Source of the DNA: Reichenbachiella sp. | Lineage (GTDB): Bacteria; Bacteroidota; Bacteroidia; Cytophagales; Cyclobacteriaceae | Assembly (NCBI RefSeq): GCF_033344935.1 | Contig: NZ_JAWPMM010000001.1 | Span: 3,933,501 to 3,997,500 of the forward strand | Direction of reading: 5' to 3' | DNA: 64,000 nucleotides | Shown: one piece after another, positions 16,235 to 25,499 of the stretch | Layout of the letters: every line of letters begins with the position of its first letter | How positions within the stretch are numbered: position 1 is the first letter of the stretch | Notes under the pieces: generated by a model | Seen by the model: only the letters and a program-made list of their open reading frames with translations | What the model was told of the DNA's origin: nothing | Database searches by the model: none | Position numbers and translations under genes: made by a program

Positions 16235-16815
16235 AAAAAATAATTTTCATTTTATCTATTATTTCATTCAATAGTGTTGCACAAGAGTATTCCAACTTGC
16301 GTACAAATCTGGAGCATTTCGTTGATCAAAGTATCGAAGTACGAGAAGCGGTAATGCCTACTGCACAGGAGTTTGGATTTGAATCCTATCAAATGGATTC
16401 ACTCAATCAACTGATTAGCTTTAGAGATTCTATGCATCTTCAATATGTGGTAGCTGTGCTTGCTGAGCATGGGTGGTTGGGTACCTCAGTCATTGGTAAA
16501 AAAGCCAACATCTCTATTTTCCTGGCCATACAACAAGCGCCTCGAGATCAAGTGAGAGAACGTTACTTTCCGATGCTTGAGGCTTCCGCCAAAAGAGGAG
16601 AATCAAGCTTGGCGCAAATGGCTACGATGAAGGACAAAATTTTGGTTAACAAAAAACAACCACAGGTCTATGGTACCCAGTGGAATTATGTTGATGACAA
16701 ATCGATGCTATTTCCATTGGAAGATGTAAATTCGGTGAATGAAAAAAGAGTTGAAGTGGGACTACAACCACTGACAGACGAAGAGTTAGAAACTGCACAA
16801 AGCAAATACCAATAA
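16231..16815 (+). CDS. DUF6624 family exported protein
   Basis: 194 residues starting with TTG that overlaps the peptidase stop (TTGA). The signal peptide ends near SVAQ (residue 18). LAEHGWLGTSVIGKKANISI, FLAIQQAP, RYFPMLEASAKRGE and QVYGTQW follow the pattern of the DUF6624 family common in Bacteroidota, whose function is unknown. Only 2 bp separate it from the GH3 gene. Confidence 0.75.
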   Translation: MKKIIFILSIISFNSVAQEYSNLRTNLEHFVDQSIEVREAVMPTAQEFGFESYQMDSLNQLISFRDSMHLQYVVAVLAEHGWLGTSVIGKKANISIFLAIQQAPRDQVRERYFPMLEASAKRGESSLAQMATMKDKILVNKKQPQVYGTQWNYVDDKSMLFPLEDVNSVNEKRVEVGLQPLTDEELETAQSKYQ

Positions 16816-16817
16816 AC

Positions 16818-18314
16818 ATGGGCATCCGATCGGTACTGAGCAAGCCATTCGCCAAATACATCATCAACCAACAAAACAAATGGGCTTCGAATCCCAAAGA
16901 AGCACAAGACAAAATTTTATCTGAGATCACTAAAAAGGCTGCGAATACAGCCTTTGGAAAAGACCACAAGTTCAAGGATATTGGATCCTATCAGGAATTT
17001 AAGGAAGCTGTTCCCATTGGTGACTATGAAGCGCTGCGCTCGTATGTAGACCGCATCAAAACAGGCGAACCTGATGTGCTTTGGCCGGGACTACCCTCCT
17101 ATTTCGCCAAGACCTCAGGAACCACTTCAGGCACCAAGTACATTCCCATTACCAAAGACTCCGTGCCCAATCATATCAATAGTGCCAGAAATGCGCTCCT
17201 GAACTATGTGCATAACTCTGGTAATAGTCAATTTTTGGATGGCAATCTGATATTTCTTTCGGGGAGTCCTATCATGACACAAACCAGTGGCATCCATACC
17301 GGCAGACTTTCCGGCATTGTCAATCATCATGTACCTGGTTATTTGCGATCGAATCAGATGCCGTCTTACGAGACGAATTGCATCGAAGATTGGGAGCAGA
17401 AGGTAGATCAGATTGTAGAAGAAACTTATCAAAAAAACATGACGCTGATCTCAGGCATTCCGCCCTGGGTACAAATGTATTTTGATAGACTAACAGCCAA
17501 AACAGGAAAAGCCATCAAGGATTTATTTCCGGACTTTTCACTCTTCGTGTATGGCGGCGTCAATTTCGAGCCTTACAAAGGCAAGTTGTTTGAAAGCATC
17601 GGAAAAACCATTGATTCAGTAGAAACCTATCCAGCCTCAGAAGGATTTATCGCCTATCAAGACACGTTGGACCAAGAAGGTTTGTTGCTTCTATTAGATT
17701 CTGGCATCTTCTTCGAATTCATTCCCGCGGATGAATATTTTGATGAAAATCCTACCCGACTCAGTATCGGTGAAGTAAAAACAGGCGTCAACTACGCCCT
17801 CATAATCAACAGCAATGCGGGGCTCTGGGGCTATTCGATTGGGGATACCGTGTCGTTTGTTTCCACGGATCCGTATCGTGTTGTGGTGACAGGCCGAATC
17901 AAACATTTTATCTCGGCCTTCGGAGAGCACGTCATTGGGCAAGAAGTAGAAAAAGCCATGAATGCTGCCGTTCAAGAACAAAGTCAGACAGAAATCACGG
18001 AGTTTACTGTAGCGCCACAAGTGACACCAGATTCAGGATTGCCCAAACATCAATGGTTCGTAGAGTTTGGGCATCAGCCCGAGGATATGGAGCGATTTGC
18101 CAATACAATTGATCAAAAATTGAGAGTATTAAATTCCTACTATGATGATTTGATTGCTGGCAATATTTTGGAAAGGCTGGAAATCATTTCGCTCAAAAAG
18201 AATGCATTCATTGATTACATGAAATCTCAAGGCAAGCTCGGCGGGCAAAACAAAGTACCTCGTTTGTCTAATGACCGAAAGATTGCTGATGAGCTAATTA
18301 AGCTCAGACTCTAA
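16818..18314 (+). CDS. GH3-family acyl-adenylating protein
   Basis: 498 residues. FAKTSGTTSGTKYIPIT is the ATP-binding motif of the ANL superfamily in its GH3 form; VYGGVNFEPYKGKL, ETYPASEGFIAYQD and YSIGDTVSF are further GH3 blocks, with a shorter C-terminal domain (HFISAFGEHVIGQEVEKA). Plant GH3 proteins join amino acids to carboxylic acids such as auxin or jasmonate. Bacterial members are widespread in Bacteroidota but their substrates are unknown. It is the last gene of the peptidase-DUF6624-GH3 operon and is followed by an AAAGTTT palindrome. Confidence 0.9.
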   Translation: MGIRSVLSKPFAKYIINQQNKWASNPKEAQDKILSEITKKAANTAFGKDHKFKDIGSYQEFKEAVPIGDYEALRSYVDRIKTGEPDVLWPGLPSYFAKTSGTTSGTKYIPITKDSVPNHINSARNALLNYVHNSGNSQFLDGNLIFLSGSPIMTQTSGIHTGRLSGIVNHHVPGYLRSNQMPSYETNCIEDWEQKVDQIVEETYQKNMTLISGIPPWVQMYFDRLTAKTGKAIKDLFPDFSLFVYGGVNFEPYKGKLFESIGKTIDSVETYPASEGFIAYQDTLDQEGLLLLLDSGIFFEFIPADEYFDENPTRLSIGEVKTGVNYALIINSNAGLWGYSIGDTVSFVSTDPYRVVVTGRIKHFISAFGEHVIGQEVEKAMNAAVQEQSQTEITEFTVAPQVTPDSGLPKHQWFVEFGHQPEDMERFANTIDQKLRVLNSYYDDLIAGNILERLEIISLKKNAFIDYMKSQGKLGGQNKVPRLSNDRKIADELIKLRL

Positions 18315-18317
18315 CAT

Positions 18318-18344
18318 TTCCAAAGTTTGAAACTTTTGGAAAGT
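18318..18344. repeat. CCAAAGTTT palindrome, copy 1
   Basis: TTTCCAAAGTTTGAAACTTTTGGAAAG region with core AAAGTTT-G-AAACTTT, extended by TTTCC/GGAAA with a 1-nt bulge. It directly follows the GH3 stop. A sister copy lies at 25391-25409 after metG. It could end the GH3 transcript weakly, since no T tract follows. Confidence 0.5.
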
Positions 18345-18363
18345 TCGGTTCGACTATTCTTTA

Positions 18364-18371
18364 TAGTTTTG
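18364..18371 (+). promoter_or_regulatory. Putative -7 box for dxr
   Basis: TAGTTTTG matches TAnnTTTG; a TTTTG ending at 18339 lies 24 bp upstream. Both candidate dxr starts (18389, 18413) lie downstream. Confidence 0.45.
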
Positions 18372-18412
18372 CAGCTGCTTTTTACTTTTTGAAAGAGGAA
18401 ACACACCCAATA

Positions 18413-19564
18413 TTGAAAAAGAAAATATCCATTCTAGGTTCTACCGGCTCTATTGGCACACAAGCCTTAGAGGTCATAGAAGCCAATCCAGATCATTTTG
18501 AGTTGGAAGCCATCACGGCCAATGAAAACGCCGATTTGTTGATCAAGCAGGCGATTCAGTTCAGGCCCAACCTGGTAGTCATTGCCAATGAAGACAAGTA
18601 CCAACAGGTCTTCGATGCACTCGATCATTTGGATATCAAGGTTTATGCTGGAGAAAATGCGCTTTGCCATGCGGCCGAACTCGAAGAGGTGGATGTGGTA
18701 TTGACTGCATTAGTAGGCTACGCAGGCTTGAAGCCAACACTCCGAGCCATAGAAGCAGGTAAGGCCATTGCACTCGCCAACAAAGAAACCTTAGTAGTCG
18801 CTGGTGAATTGGTTACCACTTTGGCCCGAAAGAAACGAGTACCTATTCTACCGGTGGATTCTGAGCACTCGGCCATTTTCCAATGCCTGACGGGCGAATA
18901 TGCAAATCCAATTGAGAAAATAATATTGACGGCATCTGGTGGGCCCTTTAGAGGAAAGGATCGTGACTTTTTGACGAATGTCAGAAAAGAACAAGCCCTC
19001 AAGCACCCTAACTGGGACATGGGAGCCAAAATCACCATTGACTCCGCTTCACTCATGAACAAAGGTCTGGAGGTAATCGAAGCCAAGTGGCTTTTCAGCT
19101 TGACCGACGAACAGATCGAAGTAGTGGTACACCCACAATCGATCATCCACTCGATGGTACAATTTGAAGACGGGTCAATTAAGGCGCAAATGGGGTTGCC
19201 TGACATGAAGCTCCCCATACAATACGCGCTAACCTACCCTGACCGACTTAAAAACGACTTTCCAAGGTTCAACTTTATGGACTATCCAGAGTTGACCTTT
19301 GAAAAACCAGACATGGAAACATTCAAAAACTTAGCATTGTCGTTTGAAGCGCTAAAAAAAGGCGGCAATCAGCCTTGTATATTGAATGCAGCTAACGAAA
19401 TTGCGGTATCAAAATTTTTGGAAGACCGTATAGGCTTCTTGGAGATGTCTGATGTGGTAGAATCCTGTCTGAATAAAATCTCGTATATCTCCACTCCTAA
19501 TTTTGACGATTACGTAGAGACTGATAAAGAAACTCGAATATTAGCAACAGAATTAATTAATTGA
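18413..19564 (+). CDS. dxr: 1-deoxy-D-xylulose 5-phosphate reductoisomerase
   Basis: 383 residues from TTG 18413 (MKKKISILGSTGSIG), which matches the family N terminus; an in-frame TTG at 18389 would add 8 residues. The NADPH site is GSTGSIG; LANKETLVVAGE, PVDSEHSA, SGGPFR, ASLMNKGLEVIEA and VHPQSIIHSMV are the catalytic and substrate motifs. It converts DXP to MEP, the committed step of the non-mevalonate isoprenoid pathway. It shares a TGATG junction with rseP, a pairing conserved in many bacteria. Confidence 0.96.
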   Translation: MKKKISILGSTGSIGTQALEVIEANPDHFELEAITANENADLLIKQAIQFRPNLVVIANEDKYQQVFDALDHLDIKVYAGENALCHAAELEEVDVVLTALVGYAGLKPTLRAIEAGKAIALANKETLVVAGELVTTLARKKRVPILPVDSEHSAIFQCLTGEYANPIEKIILTASGGPFRGKDRDFLTNVRKEQALKHPNWDMGAKITIDSASLMNKGLEVIEAKWLFSLTDEQIEVVVHPQSIIHSMVQFEDGSIKAQMGLPDMKLPIQYALTYPDRLKNDFPRFNFMDYPELTFEKPDMETFKNLALSFEALKKGGNQPCILNAANEIAVSKFLEDRIGFLEMSDVVESCLNKISYISTPNFDDYVETDKETRILATELIN

Positions 19565-20883
19565 TGGAAGGACTAATAATGACAGCCCAACTTTTGTTGG
19601 GATTATCCATTTTGGTGGGTGTGCACGAATTTGGGCATTTGATTGCCGCAAAAGCCTTCGGCATGAGGGTAGAAAAATATTCGATTGGTTTTCCCCCAAA
19701 GATCTGGGGATTTCAATATGGCGAAACGGAATACTCATTTGGCGCGATTCCTTTGGGAGGATTTGTAAAAATATCCGGTATGATAGACGAGTCTCTGGAC
19801 ACCGAAAGCATGTCTGCAGAGCCTGAAGAATGGGAATTTAGAGCAAAACCGGCTTGGCAAAGACTCATCGTGATGATGGGCGGTATCATTGTGAATGTAA
19901 TCACTGGTATCATCATCTTCGTTTTCTTGGTGTATAGCAATGGAAATTCTTTTGTGCCAAAAGAAGAACTTAACAAACATGGCATTGTTGCTTATGAGCT
20001 TGGTCAAGAAATTGGTCTTCAGTCTGGCGACGTCATCTTGAAAGTAAATGGCAAGGACTACGATCGTTTCTCGGATCTAAGAAGCATGGATGTGTTGTTT
20101 GCGGATCAGCCTACTTACAAAGTGCAAAGAGGAGACTCAGTTTTTGATTTGGCTTTCCCAGAAGGCTTTTTAAACAAGCTAACTGATAAAAAGTACAAGG
20201 ATCGGTTTATTGCGCCTAGGTTCCCTTATGAAGTGGGACAGGTAATCGCAGGTACTGCAGCGGCAGACGGTGGATTGAAAGCAAAAGATAAAATTCTAAC
20301 AATCAACAATGAGCCAGCCCTCTATTTTGATCAATTGAAAGAAATATTAACATCCAATGCTGACTCGAATGTTGTAGCTACTGTTAAAAGAGCTGACAAT
20401 ACTACTGAAACATTGACATTCAAAGTTTCTTCAGAAGGCACAATCGGATTCCAGCCGCGTCCATTGATCAACTATCAGCATGACGAATATACATTTGGCG
20501 AAGCTATTCCGATTGGAACGACCCAAGCATTCAATGTAGTTTGGGCCAATATCAAAGGGTTGGGCAAAATCTTCTCAGGAGATGTGGCTGTTTCGAAATC
20601 GTTGAGTGGTCCCATACGTATCGCTCAAATGTTTGGCGGTACTTGGGACTGGAACAAATTCTGGAATATGACCGGATTACTTTCTATGGTTTTAGCCTTC
20701 ATGAACTTCTTGCCTATTCCAGCTTTAGATGGCGGACACGTGGTATTCTTGACTTACGAAATAGTATCTGGTCAAAAACCTTCAGACAAATTTTTAGAAA
20801 ATGCGCAAAAAGTAGGCATGGTTATCCTATTGAGTTTGATGGTATTTGCCTTCTTCAACGACATCGTACAAACCATTTTTTAA
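19564..20883 (+). CDS. rseP: RIP zinc metalloprotease RseP (site-2 protease)
   Basis: 439 residues from ATG 19564, which overlaps the dxr stop by one base; a TTG at 19561 is possible. HEFGH in the first membrane helix binds zinc, FGAIPLGGFVKI is the family beta-loop, two PDZ domains follow (about 130-200 and 215-290), and MNFLPIPALDGGHV supplies the third ligand Asp. It is an inner-membrane protease that cuts trimmed membrane anchors such as anti-sigma factors. The FecR protein in this window is one conceivable substrate; that is conjecture. Confidence 0.95.
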   Translation: MEGLIMTAQLLLGLSILVGVHEFGHLIAAKAFGMRVEKYSIGFPPKIWGFQYGETEYSFGAIPLGGFVKISGMIDESLDTESMSAEPEEWEFRAKPAWQRLIVMMGGIIVNVITGIIIFVFLVYSNGNSFVPKEELNKHGIVAYELGQEIGLQSGDVILKVNGKDYDRFSDLRSMDVLFADQPTYKVQRGDSVFDLAFPEGFLNKLTDKKYKDRFIAPRFPYEVGQVIAGTAAADGGLKAKDKILTINNEPALYFDQLKEILTSNADSNVVATVKRADNTTETLTFKVSSEGTIGFQPRPLINYQHDEYTFGEAIPIGTTQAFNVVWANIKGLGKIFSGDVAVSKSLSGPIRIAQMFGGTWDWNKFWNMTGLLSMVLAFMNFLPIPALDGGHVVFLTYEIVSGQKPSDKFLENAQKVGMVILLSLMVFAFFNDIVQTIF

Positions 20884-20903
20884 TTCATTAAAGACATTTA
20901 TTG

Positions 20904-20936
20904 AAAGAGCACTGGCCATATCAGTGCTCTTTTTTT
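20904..20936 (+). terminator. Intrinsic terminator after rseP
   Basis: AAAGAGCACTG (20904-20914) pairs with CAGTGCTCTTT (20922-20932) around a 7-nt loop, followed by a T tract. Confidence 0.85.
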
Positions 20937-20973
20937 ATTTATATTGACCAACTATTTGCAATTAAGTTTATTG

Positions 20974-22647
20974 ATGAGGAAGTCCTTTTTCTTTTTTTTA
21001 ATACTATCCATTAGCCACCTCACCTTCGCTCAAAACCTTCTGTATCAGGTTGAAATAAACGATCACCGGGCAGGCAGTCTCAAACAAAGTGTGGAGATCG
21101 ATCAAAACACTCACACTTTCTCTTCACTAGACTTCCAAATTCTAACCCTAAACGATACACTCCAATATTTTTCAGAAGTACATTTTGTTGAATCAGATTC
21201 TGGCTATTTAAAATCTGTGGAATGGACGCAGGTTTTTAAGGATACTCTAAACTTTACGTTAACGTTTAGCAAAGACACATTAGCCTATGGCCCAGAGAAA
21301 ATCAGGAAGTTAAGCATTAAACGATTGGATACAATTGGAGCTTCTATTTGCTACCCTACTTATTCTCCCGAGCTTAATCAAACAATAGAAGTATCTAGGG
21401 AGCTCGTCAGATTTTCTATAGAAAAGGCACAAAAATTAAGAGTCGTGAAAGAAACGATCGGTGCCAAATCAGCGATCAACAAATTCGACAATCAATTCTA
21501 TTTAGTCGAATCCAAAAGCCCATCGCCATTTGGTGAAATTAGGTTGATTAGAACAAACAAAACTGCCCCACCTCAGTTCTTTGAACCCAACTACTTCGAA
21601 CAAGAGAATATTCTTTCAAACATCAGATTTCCTGACCCAAATGGTATCAATACGATTAAACTAAAAATTGAAGGCGTGGACAGTTTGTCTTCTGCAACAT
21701 TCAAACACTACAATCAAAAAATCACCCTTCGGGATAGCAATACTTTGATCCTTATTGTAGAACAAAAGAAGGAACCGTACCTCGATTCGAATACTACAAA
21801 TCGTTCTCTCTCCAAGTTGTTATGGAGTGGTACAAAAGCCAGGGTGATCTTGGATTCATTAGGTATTGACACACTCCAAATCCATAATAAGATCGAGCGA
21901 ATCAAGTCTTTTTCGAAAATTCAAAGCCATCCAAATTTAGCCCTATTAGAGCTTTCATCAGTAGCCGGTATTCCGGCTCGAATGGTCTGTGGTTATGTTT
22001 ACAATCAATGGTTTTGGTCACCAAGAAACTGGGTGGATATAGCGATAAATGGCTACTGGGAGAACATAGATCTTACTACTGAAATTCTACCCAATTCTGC
22101 CTTAAGAATTGCAATACACAAAAGCAAGTCAGGAGGACCCTTCAATGATTTTGTATTAAAGCCTATACCGAAAATCACAAGCCTCCAAGTTCAATCCTTC
22201 ACGCTCAGGGGCAAGAAGCACGCTGTTTCTAGTCAGGTTTTACCCTACTACTTTGAAAACCCAGTCTATGAAAATGAAGGCTTAGGCATTCGAATGAATA
22301 TCCCAGATGGCTTCACCATTACAAACGACGGCACTCAATCCCCGTCTGATTTGTTTTTATCCTTAGAAAATGACTATAAAGAAAAAATAAATTGTTTTCA
22401 ATTGTCAACATCAGGTCAACCATTAACTACAGACTTGGTGAGAGTAAAAATTCAAGAATTTGTCGGAGATAAAGATATCAATATCAGCCAAGGTAAAAAG
22501 TTTAAATTCTGGTATGGGCACAAAGGAAATCGTGGAGCCATTGTAATACCCCAAGGTGGGAGCTACATTCTGATAACAATTACACATGAAGACCCAGAAT
22601 TCATAATTCTAGTACTGACTCGAAAAAACCTAACGCTTAAATACTAA
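20974..22647 (+). CDS. Exported transglutaminase-like protein lacking the catalytic Cys and His
   Basis: 557 residues from ATG 20974; the TTG at 20944 would put 10 extra residues before the signal peptide (RKSFFFFLILSISHLTFAQ). The central segment VAGIPARMVCGYVY...WVDIAINGYWENIDLT is the transglutaminase core. The catalytic Cys before this block (usually GxCxxxA) is replaced in the region SHPNLALLEL, and the His of the HxW motif is Asn (RNWVDI); the final Asp is kept (IDLT). It is probably a non-enzymatic periplasmic binding or scaffold protein. It converges on the gene at 22644 with a 4-bp overlap. Confidence 0.75.
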   Translation: MRKSFFFFLILSISHLTFAQNLLYQVEINDHRAGSLKQSVEIDQNTHTFSSLDFQILTLNDTLQYFSEVHFVESDSGYLKSVEWTQVFKDTLNFTLTFSKDTLAYGPEKIRKLSIKRLDTIGASICYPTYSPELNQTIEVSRELVRFSIEKAQKLRVVKETIGAKSAINKFDNQFYLVESKSPSPFGEIRLIRTNKTAPPQFFEPNYFEQENILSNIRFPDPNGINTIKLKIEGVDSLSSATFKHYNQKITLRDSNTLILIVEQKKEPYLDSNTTNRSLSKLLWSGTKARVILDSLGIDTLQIHNKIERIKSFSKIQSHPNLALLELSSVAGIPARMVCGYVYNQWFWSPRNWVDIAINGYWENIDLTTEILPNSALRIAIHKSKSGGPFNDFVLKPIPKITSLQVQSFTLRGKKHAVSSQVLPYYFENPVYENEGLGIRMNIPDGFTITNDGTQSPSDLFLSLENDYKEKINCFQLSTSGQPLTTDLVRVKIQEFVGDKDINISQGKKFKFWYGHKGNRGAIVIPQGGSYILITITHEDPEFIILVLTRKNLTLKY

Positions 22648-23186
22648 GAATAAGTAAGCATGGTCTGAAAATAATCTTTGAGATCGAACATCAAGCGTTC
22701 GCTCTCTTCATTTCTGAATTTTAGGGTAATGAGTTCTTCTAAGTCGCCCCGTCTCATATATGCGGTTATGGTATACTGAAATTCCTGATTTGATTCTGAA
22801 AAAGCATTAGCATCGGCCTGCTTGGCTTGAACTTCCAACTTAACATCCTTTACATCAGTAAATAAATACGCTCTCGAATGCCCTGCCCTAAATAGAATAG
22901 TCTTATTACTTCGGTCAATAACTAAACTGCGATAGGATGCGGTGAGATAATTAAAAAATGGGGCTATGAGCAATACTATCCCGACACCCAACGCGAGCAA
23001 CCCCTCCCAATTTCCCGCGAGTACAAGAATCAATAATCCAAGCATGGTAAATGTGAAACCTAAAATAGAAAATAGAATCAATAGCCCCCACGAGCCAAAA
23101 ATTTTGGTTCTAATAATCAAACAATTCTCGTTCTGATAAACACGATAACCGTTTTTACCCAAAGTCTGAATTAATTCTCGTTTCAT
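22644..23186 (-). CDS. Membrane protein with two TM helices, unknown function
   Basis: 180 residues from ATG 23186 (MKRELIQTLG); an upstream ATG at 23219 would add 11. Two hydrophobic segments (about 30-50 and 52-75) follow a short cytosolic strand pair (YRVYQNENCLIIRTK). The soluble C-terminal half has PH-like strand patterns (YRSLVIDRSNKTILF, AYLFTDVKDVKLEV). The layout of TM pair plus PH-like domain is common in Bacteroidota, but I do not recognise a named family. Confidence 0.6.
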   Translation of the reverse strand: MKRELIQTLGKNGYRVYQNENCLIIRTKIFGSWGLLILFSILGFTFTMLGLLILVLAGNWEGLLALGVGIVLLIAPFFNYLTASYRSLVIDRSNKTILFRAGHSRAYLFTDVKDVKLEVQAKQADANAFSESNQEFQYTITAYMRRGDLEELITLKFRNEESERLMFDLKDYFQTMLTYS

Positions 23187-23288
23187 TTTACAGGATGTTG
23201 GTTTCGCATAAGTTACCAATAATTTTTCACCTACCCCTTTGCCAACTTAAATATGTACGAATTACGTCTCCTAGCTTTCGAATATTTC

Positions 23289-23296
23289 TATCTTTG
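23289..23296 (+). promoter_or_regulatory. Putative -7 box for metG
   Basis: TATCTTTG matches TAnnTTTG, 14 bp before the GTG start at 23311, implying a very short 5' UTR. No convincing -33 element is visible. Confidence 0.4.
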
Positions 23297-23310
23297 CCGA
23301 AAAAAAATCC

Positions 23311-25380
23311 GTGCAAAAAGAGTTTAAAAGATACACCGTCACCTCTGCCCTTCCGTATGCGAACGGCCCTTTACACATTGGTCATATAGCAGGTGCTTAT
23401 TTGCCTGCCGACACTTATGTACGCTACCTTAGAGCCAAAGGAAAAGAAGTCGCCTATGTATGTGGTAGCGACGAGCACGGCGCTGCTATTACGCTTAGAG
23501 CTAAAAAAGAAAATACTACACCACAGACGATTATAGACAAGTATCATCAGATCAATAAAGATACTTTTGAGCGATTCGGGATTTCTTTCGATATGTATCA
23601 TCGGACCTCAGAACAAATTCACCACAAGACGTCACAGGAATTTTTCTTGAATTTGTACGAAAAAGGAGAATTCACAGAAAAAGAATCTGAGCAGTTTTAC
23701 GACGAAGAATTCAAACAATTCTTGGCTGATAGATATGTTACAGGCACTTGTCCAAAATGCAGTCACCCGGCAGCTTATGGCGATCAATGTGAAAAGTGTG
23801 GAACGTCGCTCAATGCCACAGATTTGATCAATCCCATTTCCACATTAAGTGGTAAAACACCTGTTCTAAAAACCACCAAACATTGGTACTTGCCATTGGA
23901 CAAATACCAACCTTGGCTGGAGCAGTGGCTGATAGAAGGCAAAAAAGGCGAATGGAAATCTAATGTCTATGGACAATGCAGCTCATGGTTGAAAGAAGGA
24001 CTACAGCCTCGTGCTATGACCAGAGACCTCGACTGGGGTGTGGATGTACCTTTACCAAAAGCTGAAGGGAAGAAATTGTATGTATGGCTCGATGCACCGA
24101 TCGGCTATATCTCAGCTACTAAAGACTGGGCAAAGGAGAACAACAAAAACTGGGAAGACTACTGGAAAAAACAAGATAAGGATGAAGATGACTCATGTTT
24201 GATTCACTTCATCGGAAAAGACAACATTGTATTTCATTGTATCATATTCCCAGCAATCTTGCATGCGCACGGCGGTTACATATTACCAGAAAACGTGCCG
24301 GCCAACGAATTCTTAAATCTAGAAGGAGAGAAGATTTCGACCTCAAGAAACTGGGCTGTCTGGTTGCACGAATACCTGGATGAATTTCCCGGTAAGGAAG
24401 ATGAGTTGAGATATGTTTTAACCTCTATCGCACCAGAAACGAAAGACAGCGAATTTACCTGGAAGGACTACCAAGCCAGAGTAAATAACGAATTAGTAGC
24501 CATATTCGGAAACTTTGTCAATCGTGCGGTGGTGCTTACACACAAGTATTTTGATGGGCATTTGCCTGCGGCCGCCTTGCAAGGAGAAGATGAAGCCGTT
24601 ATCAAAGAATTAGCTGCTTTTCCTGCTAAAATCTCAGAGAGCATAGAGAAATATAGATTCAGAGAGGCTCTAGCCCACTTGATGGATTTGGCTCGGTTAG
24701 GCAATAAGTATCTAGCAGATACAGAGCCTTGGAAACTCATCAAAACGGATGAAAAGCGTACTGCTACCATTCTGAATGTAGCCCTTCAGATTGCGGCCAA
24801 CCTTTCTATTCTTTGTGAGCCATTCTTGCCAAGAACATCAGAGAAACTAGCCACCATGCTCAACATGGACGGTGAAAAATGGGATGAAGCAGGATCTGCC
24901 AGCATCCTTTTGGCTGGACAAAACATCGAAAAGCCAACCTTATTGTTTGAAAAAATAGAAGACAAATTAGTAGAAGAACAAGTGGAAAAATTAAAAGCAG
25001 CAGAAGCCAACAAGCCGGCGGTAGTAGAAGACGTAGAAGTAGCCCCACAAAAAGCTGAAGTGACCTTTGACGACTTTATGAAAATGGATATCCGTACAGG
25101 AACCATTTTGGAGGCAGAAACTGTACCAAAATCGAACAAACTCTTGAAGTTTAAAGTAGATACTGGCGTAGATAAACGTACGATTTTGAGTGGAATCGCC
25201 AAACATTACTCTCCTGAAGAGATGATTGGCAAGCAAGTGACCGTACTGCTTAATCTAGCTCCAAGAGCCATTATGGGGATCGAATCTCAGGGCATGATCC
25301 TGATGGCGGAAGATCACGACGGCAAGCTCCGACTGATCCAACCCAATGAGGTCACTCAGAATGGGATGGGGATAAGCTAA
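23311..25380 (+). CDS. metG: Methionyl-tRNA synthetase
   Basis: 689 residues, GTG start, family N terminus ([20 protein letters not shown]). The class I HIGH motif is intact; [18 protein letters not shown] is the zinc knuckle; the KMSKS loop reads EKISTS near residue 340. A C-terminal EMAP-like tRNA-binding domain ([16 protein letters not shown]...) follows a short Glu/Lys/Ala linker, which makes it the dimeric long form. It charges both initiator and elongator tRNA-Met. It is transcribed alone and ends in a strong terminator. Confidence 0.97.
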   Translation: MQKEFKRYTVTSALPYANGPLHIGHIAGAYLPADTYVRYLRAKGKEVAYVCGSDEHGAAITLRAKKENTTPQTIIDKYHQINKDTFERFGISFDMYHRTSEQIHHKTSQEFFLNLYEKGEFTEKESEQFYDEEFKQFLADRYVTGTCPKCSHPAAYGDQCEKCGTSLNATDLINPISTLSGKTPVLKTTKHWYLPLDKYQPWLEQWLIEGKKGEWKSNVYGQCSSWLKEGLQPRAMTRDLDWGVDVPLPKAEGKKLYVWLDAPIGYISATKDWAKENNKNWEDYWKKQDKDEDDSCLIHFIGKDNIVFHCIIFPAILHAHGGYILPENVPANEFLNLEGEKISTSRNWAVWLHEYLDEFPGKEDELRYVLTSIAPETKDSEFTWKDYQARVNNELVAIFGNFVNRAVVLTHKYFDGHLPAAALQGEDEAVIKELAAFPAKISESIEKYRFREALAHLMDLARLGNKYLADTEPWKLIKTDEKRTATILNVALQIAANLSILCEPFLPRTSEKLATMLNMDGEKWDEAGSASILLAGQNIEKPTLLFEKIEDKLVEEQVEKLKAAEANKPAVVEDVEVAPQKAEVTFDDFMKMDIRTGTILEAETVPKSNKLLKFKVDTGVDKRTILSGIAKHYSPEEMIGKQVTVLLNLAPRAIMGIESQGMILMAEDHDGKLRLIQPNEVTQNGMGIS

Positions 25381-25390
25381 CAATTAACTT

Positions 25391-25409
25391 CTCCAAAGTT
25401 CCGAACTTT
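25391..25409. repeat. CCAAAGTT palindrome, copy 2
   Basis: CTCCAAAGTTCCGAACTTT with core AAAGTTC-C-GAACTTT, same 7+1+7 design and CCAAAGTT start as the copy at 18318-18344. It lies between the metG stop and its terminator. Confidence 0.45.
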
Positions 25410-25422
25410 AAAAGTTGCTTAA

Positions 25423-25460
25423 CAAAAACAGCTCAGGGTTAAAACCATGAGCTGTTTTTG
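25423..25460 (+). terminator. Intrinsic terminator after metG
   Basis: CAAAAACAGCTCA (25423-25435) pairs perfectly with TGAGCTGTTTTTG (25448-25460) around a 12-nt loop; the T-rich right arm continues into TTTT. The A-rich left arm also makes it usable on the minus strand. Confidence 0.85.
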
Positions 25461-25499
25461 TTTTAGATTGGCGGTTTTAAAAATCAAACTGCACAGAAA

